The notes under the pieces were generated by a model. The model had not been told where the DNA came from. It saw nothing but the letters and a program-made list of their open reading frames with translations, and did no database searches. 14,384 nucleotides of DNA from positions 1 through 14,384 of the forward strand of contig CALDMI010000074.1 in assembly GCA_937914815.1 (NCBI GenBank). The letters run 5' to 3'. The stretch comes from an uncultured Clostridia bacterium (GTDB lineage: Bacteria > Bacillota > Clostridia > Oscillospirales > CAG-272). This document shows positions 12,876 to 14,384 of this stretch, one piece after another; positions within the stretch are counted from its first letter, which is position 1; every line of letters begins with the position of its first letter. The position numbers were made by a program, and so were the translations under genes.

Positions 12876-14384
12876 GGATAATACTATCGGAAGAAGCAGG
12901 TTTCTGCCCCGGTGTGCGCGCCGCTGATAAAAAGGTGCGCGGACTTATTGACACTGCTGCGCCGGGCGGGCAAGTATATATTCTCGGAAAACTGATTCAC
13001 AACCGGATATATAACGAGGAACTTGAACGCTCCGGAGTCATAAGTCTGAATTTCTGCGATATACTTCCCAGATTGCGGGCTCTCCGGGGCGACGAGCAGA
13101 TGTTTCTGGTAACAAGAACTCACGGGACTCCGAAGCCGGAGTACGACGAGCTGCGGCAATATGAGCATGATTTCCCCGCCCTCAAAGTAATTGACGCAAC
13201 CTGCCCATATGTATCAAAGATACACCGCATAGCCGAGGAAAATACGGGAGACGACACATGCTTTCTCCTGTTCTCCACTCCAAATCATCCGGAAGCGGTC
13301 GCGACTATGAGCTATGCACGCGGTCTCAAATACGCGTTTTCATCGGTGGAAGAACTGACGTCGCTTGATTTTCAGGGCAAAACGCCGATACTCTGCGCGC
13401 AGACGACACAGAACTCATACGAATTTGAAAAAATTAAAAAAATTTTAGAAAAACTATATACAAACGCAATTTTTTTTGATACAATATGTAATGTTACAGG
13501 AAAAAAGCAGAAGGAAGCGATAGATATCGCGCGCAAATCAGACGCGATGATAGTTATCGGCGGGCGCGAGAGTTCAAATACCGCGAAGCTTGCGGAGTTG
13601 TGCTCATCCGTCTGTCCTCGTGTATTCAGAATAGAATCGGCGACGGAACTTATAACTGATTTTCCCGGAGACGCAAAATGCGTAGGAATAACGGCGGGTG
13701 CTTCCACACCTGACGCTATAATAATGGAGGTTGTTAAAACTATGGAAGATTTTTCGACAATGCTGGAAGGCTCAATCAAAACTTTACATACAGGAGATAC
13801 AGTTACGGGTACCGTCTACACGATAGATGATAACGAGATAAAGCTCGACCTCGGCGCCAAGTTCACCGGCGTGCTCACCAAAGAGCAGATAACCGACGAC
13901 CCGTCGGCAAAGCTCTCCGATATGTTCAAGATCGGCGATGAGGTTGAGGTTTTTGTTATCCGTGTTGAGGATGGCAAGGGACTTGCCACCGTCTCCAAGA
14001 CACGCGTTGACAGAGACAACAGCTGGGTCATATTCAAGGACGCGTTTGACAACGCTACCGTCCTTGAGGGCAAGGTAACAACGGTTGTAAAGAGCAACAA
14101 GGACGGCGTCGCAACACAGGCAGGTGTGCTTGTGTCTGTTGCAGGCAGCACAGTATTTGTTCCGGCGTCTCAGACAGGCTATTCAAAGGGTCAGGATCTC
14201 GCTCCCCTTGTAGGCACTGTTCGGAAGTTCAAGGTAATCGAGTTCAACGACCAGAAGAAGAGAGCGCTCGGCTCTATCAAGGTCGTGGCTAATGAGGAAA
14301 AGCGCGCAAGAGAAGATGCTGTATGGGCAACTCTCGAGGTTGGTCAGCATTTCAAGGGTACTGTCAAAAATCTTACCTCCTACG
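12872..14384 (+). CDS. ispH: fused IspH (HMBPP reductase) / ribosomal protein S1, 3' end outside window
   Basis: 504 codons are present, from GTG 12872 (overlapping the preceding stop) to the window edge without a stop. Residues 1-290 are 4-hydroxy-3-methylbut-2-enyl diphosphate reductase, the last step of the MEP isoprenoid pathway. Its three iron-sulfur ligands are visible: Cys12 (GFCPGV), Cys111 (DATCPYV) and Cys206 (ICNVTG). Active-site residues His43, His84 (THG), His139 and Glu141 (NHPE), Thr178-Thr179, Ser234 and Asn236 (ESSN), and Ser278 are also present. From about 291 the protein continues as S1 RNA-binding repeats: repeat 1 at 306-376, repeat 2 at 396-470, and a third starting at about 489 that is cut off. 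Further repeats are expected beyond the window. The IspH-S1 fusion is well known in Clostridia and is often annotated as bifunctional. Full length cannot be judged. Confidence 0.96.
   Translation, partial: MRIILSEEAGFCPGVRAADKKVRGLIDTAAPGGQVYILGKLIHNRIYNEELERSGVISLNFCDILPRLRALRGDEQMFLVTRTHGTPKPEYDELRQYEHDFPALKVIDATCPYVSKIHRIAEENTGDDTCFLLFSTPNHPEAVATMSYARGLKYAFSSVEELTSLDFQGKTPILCAQTTQNSYEFEKIKKILEKLYTNAIFFDTICNVTGKKQKEAIDIARKSDAMIVIGGRESSNTAKLAELCSSVCPRVFRIESATELITDFPGDAKCVGITAGASTPDAIIMEVVKTMEDFSTMLEGSIKTLHTGDTVTGTVYTIDDNEIKLDLGAKFTGVLTKEQITDDPSAKLSDMFKIGDEVEVFVIRVEDGKGLATVSKTRVDRDNSWVIFKDAFDNATVLEGKVTTVVKSNKDGVATQAGVLVSVAGSTVFVPASQTGYSKGQDLAPLVGTVRKFKVIEFNDQKKRALGSIKVVANEEKRAREDAVWATLEVGQHFKGTVKNLTSY

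Noticed and set aside
13430..13490. AT-rich pocket inside ispH with TACAAT, considered as an internal promoter for S1
   Set aside because: No -35 at suitable spacing, and the AT-rich stretch simply encodes Lys, Ile, Phe and Asn residues of IspH.
1..14384. Mobile element, CRISPR array, defence system or phage genes
   Set aside because: No transposase, integrase, repeat array, or nuclease/toxin genes were seen; composition and gene spacing are even, and the genes are mainly housekeeping.

Overview
The window looks like chromosomal DNA of an anaerobic Firmicute of class Clostridia, probably an uncultured gut or rumen member of the Oscillospiraceae/Ruminococcaceae or a related order. The reasons are lineage-typical gene forms: IspH fused to ribosomal protein S1, a cytidylate kinase fused to a PlsC-type acyltransferase, a CdaA-type diadenylate cyclase, a clostridial-style Y-family polymerase starting with an HCDCNSFF motif, GluRS and an HI0933-like flavoprotein. 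Base composition is moderate and fairly even. No integrase, transposase, phage gene, CRISPR array, rRNA or tRNA was seen. The content is mostly housekeeping plus one small transporter operon.

Layout. (1) Positions 1-1587, minus strand: cdaA (c-di-AMP synthesis), a 52-residue one-helix membrane protein, and the N-terminal part of an FAD-dependent dehydrogenase. They form one tight operon from a promoter at 1663-1691. (2) Positions 1738-4893, plus strand: a strong promoter, a Crp/Fnr-type regulator broken by a one-base frameshift, then a lipoprotein substrate-binding protein, a permease and a short ATPase of the NitT/TauT/SsuABC class. All junctions overlap, and a strong intrinsic terminator follows. 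(3) Positions 4906-7749, minus strand: a sensor histidine kinase with no adjacent response regulator, followed by a Y-family DNA polymerase, from a promoter at 7761-7790. (4) Positions 7810-14384, plus strand: gltX with its own promoter, an RpiR-type regulator, an HI0933/BaiN-like flavoprotein, the CMK-PlsC fusion and the IspH-S1 fusion, cut by the window end.

How the genes work together. The transporter cassette is a complete importer (binding protein, membrane subunit, ATPase) led by its likely regulator; the substrate cannot be read from sequence. The right-hand cluster joins nucleotide metabolism (CMP/dCMP phosphorylation), phospholipid acylation, isoprenoid precursor synthesis and translation (GluRS, S1). 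Four-base ATGA/GTGA start-stop overlaps occur in all three multigene clusters, which suggests translational coupling is the usual organisation here.

No clearly new system was found. The points most worth a second look are the frameshifted regulator, the small membrane protein beside cdaA in the place where CdaR/YbbR is often encoded, the orphan kinase upstream of dinB, and the PlsC domain with an altered FPEGTR motif.
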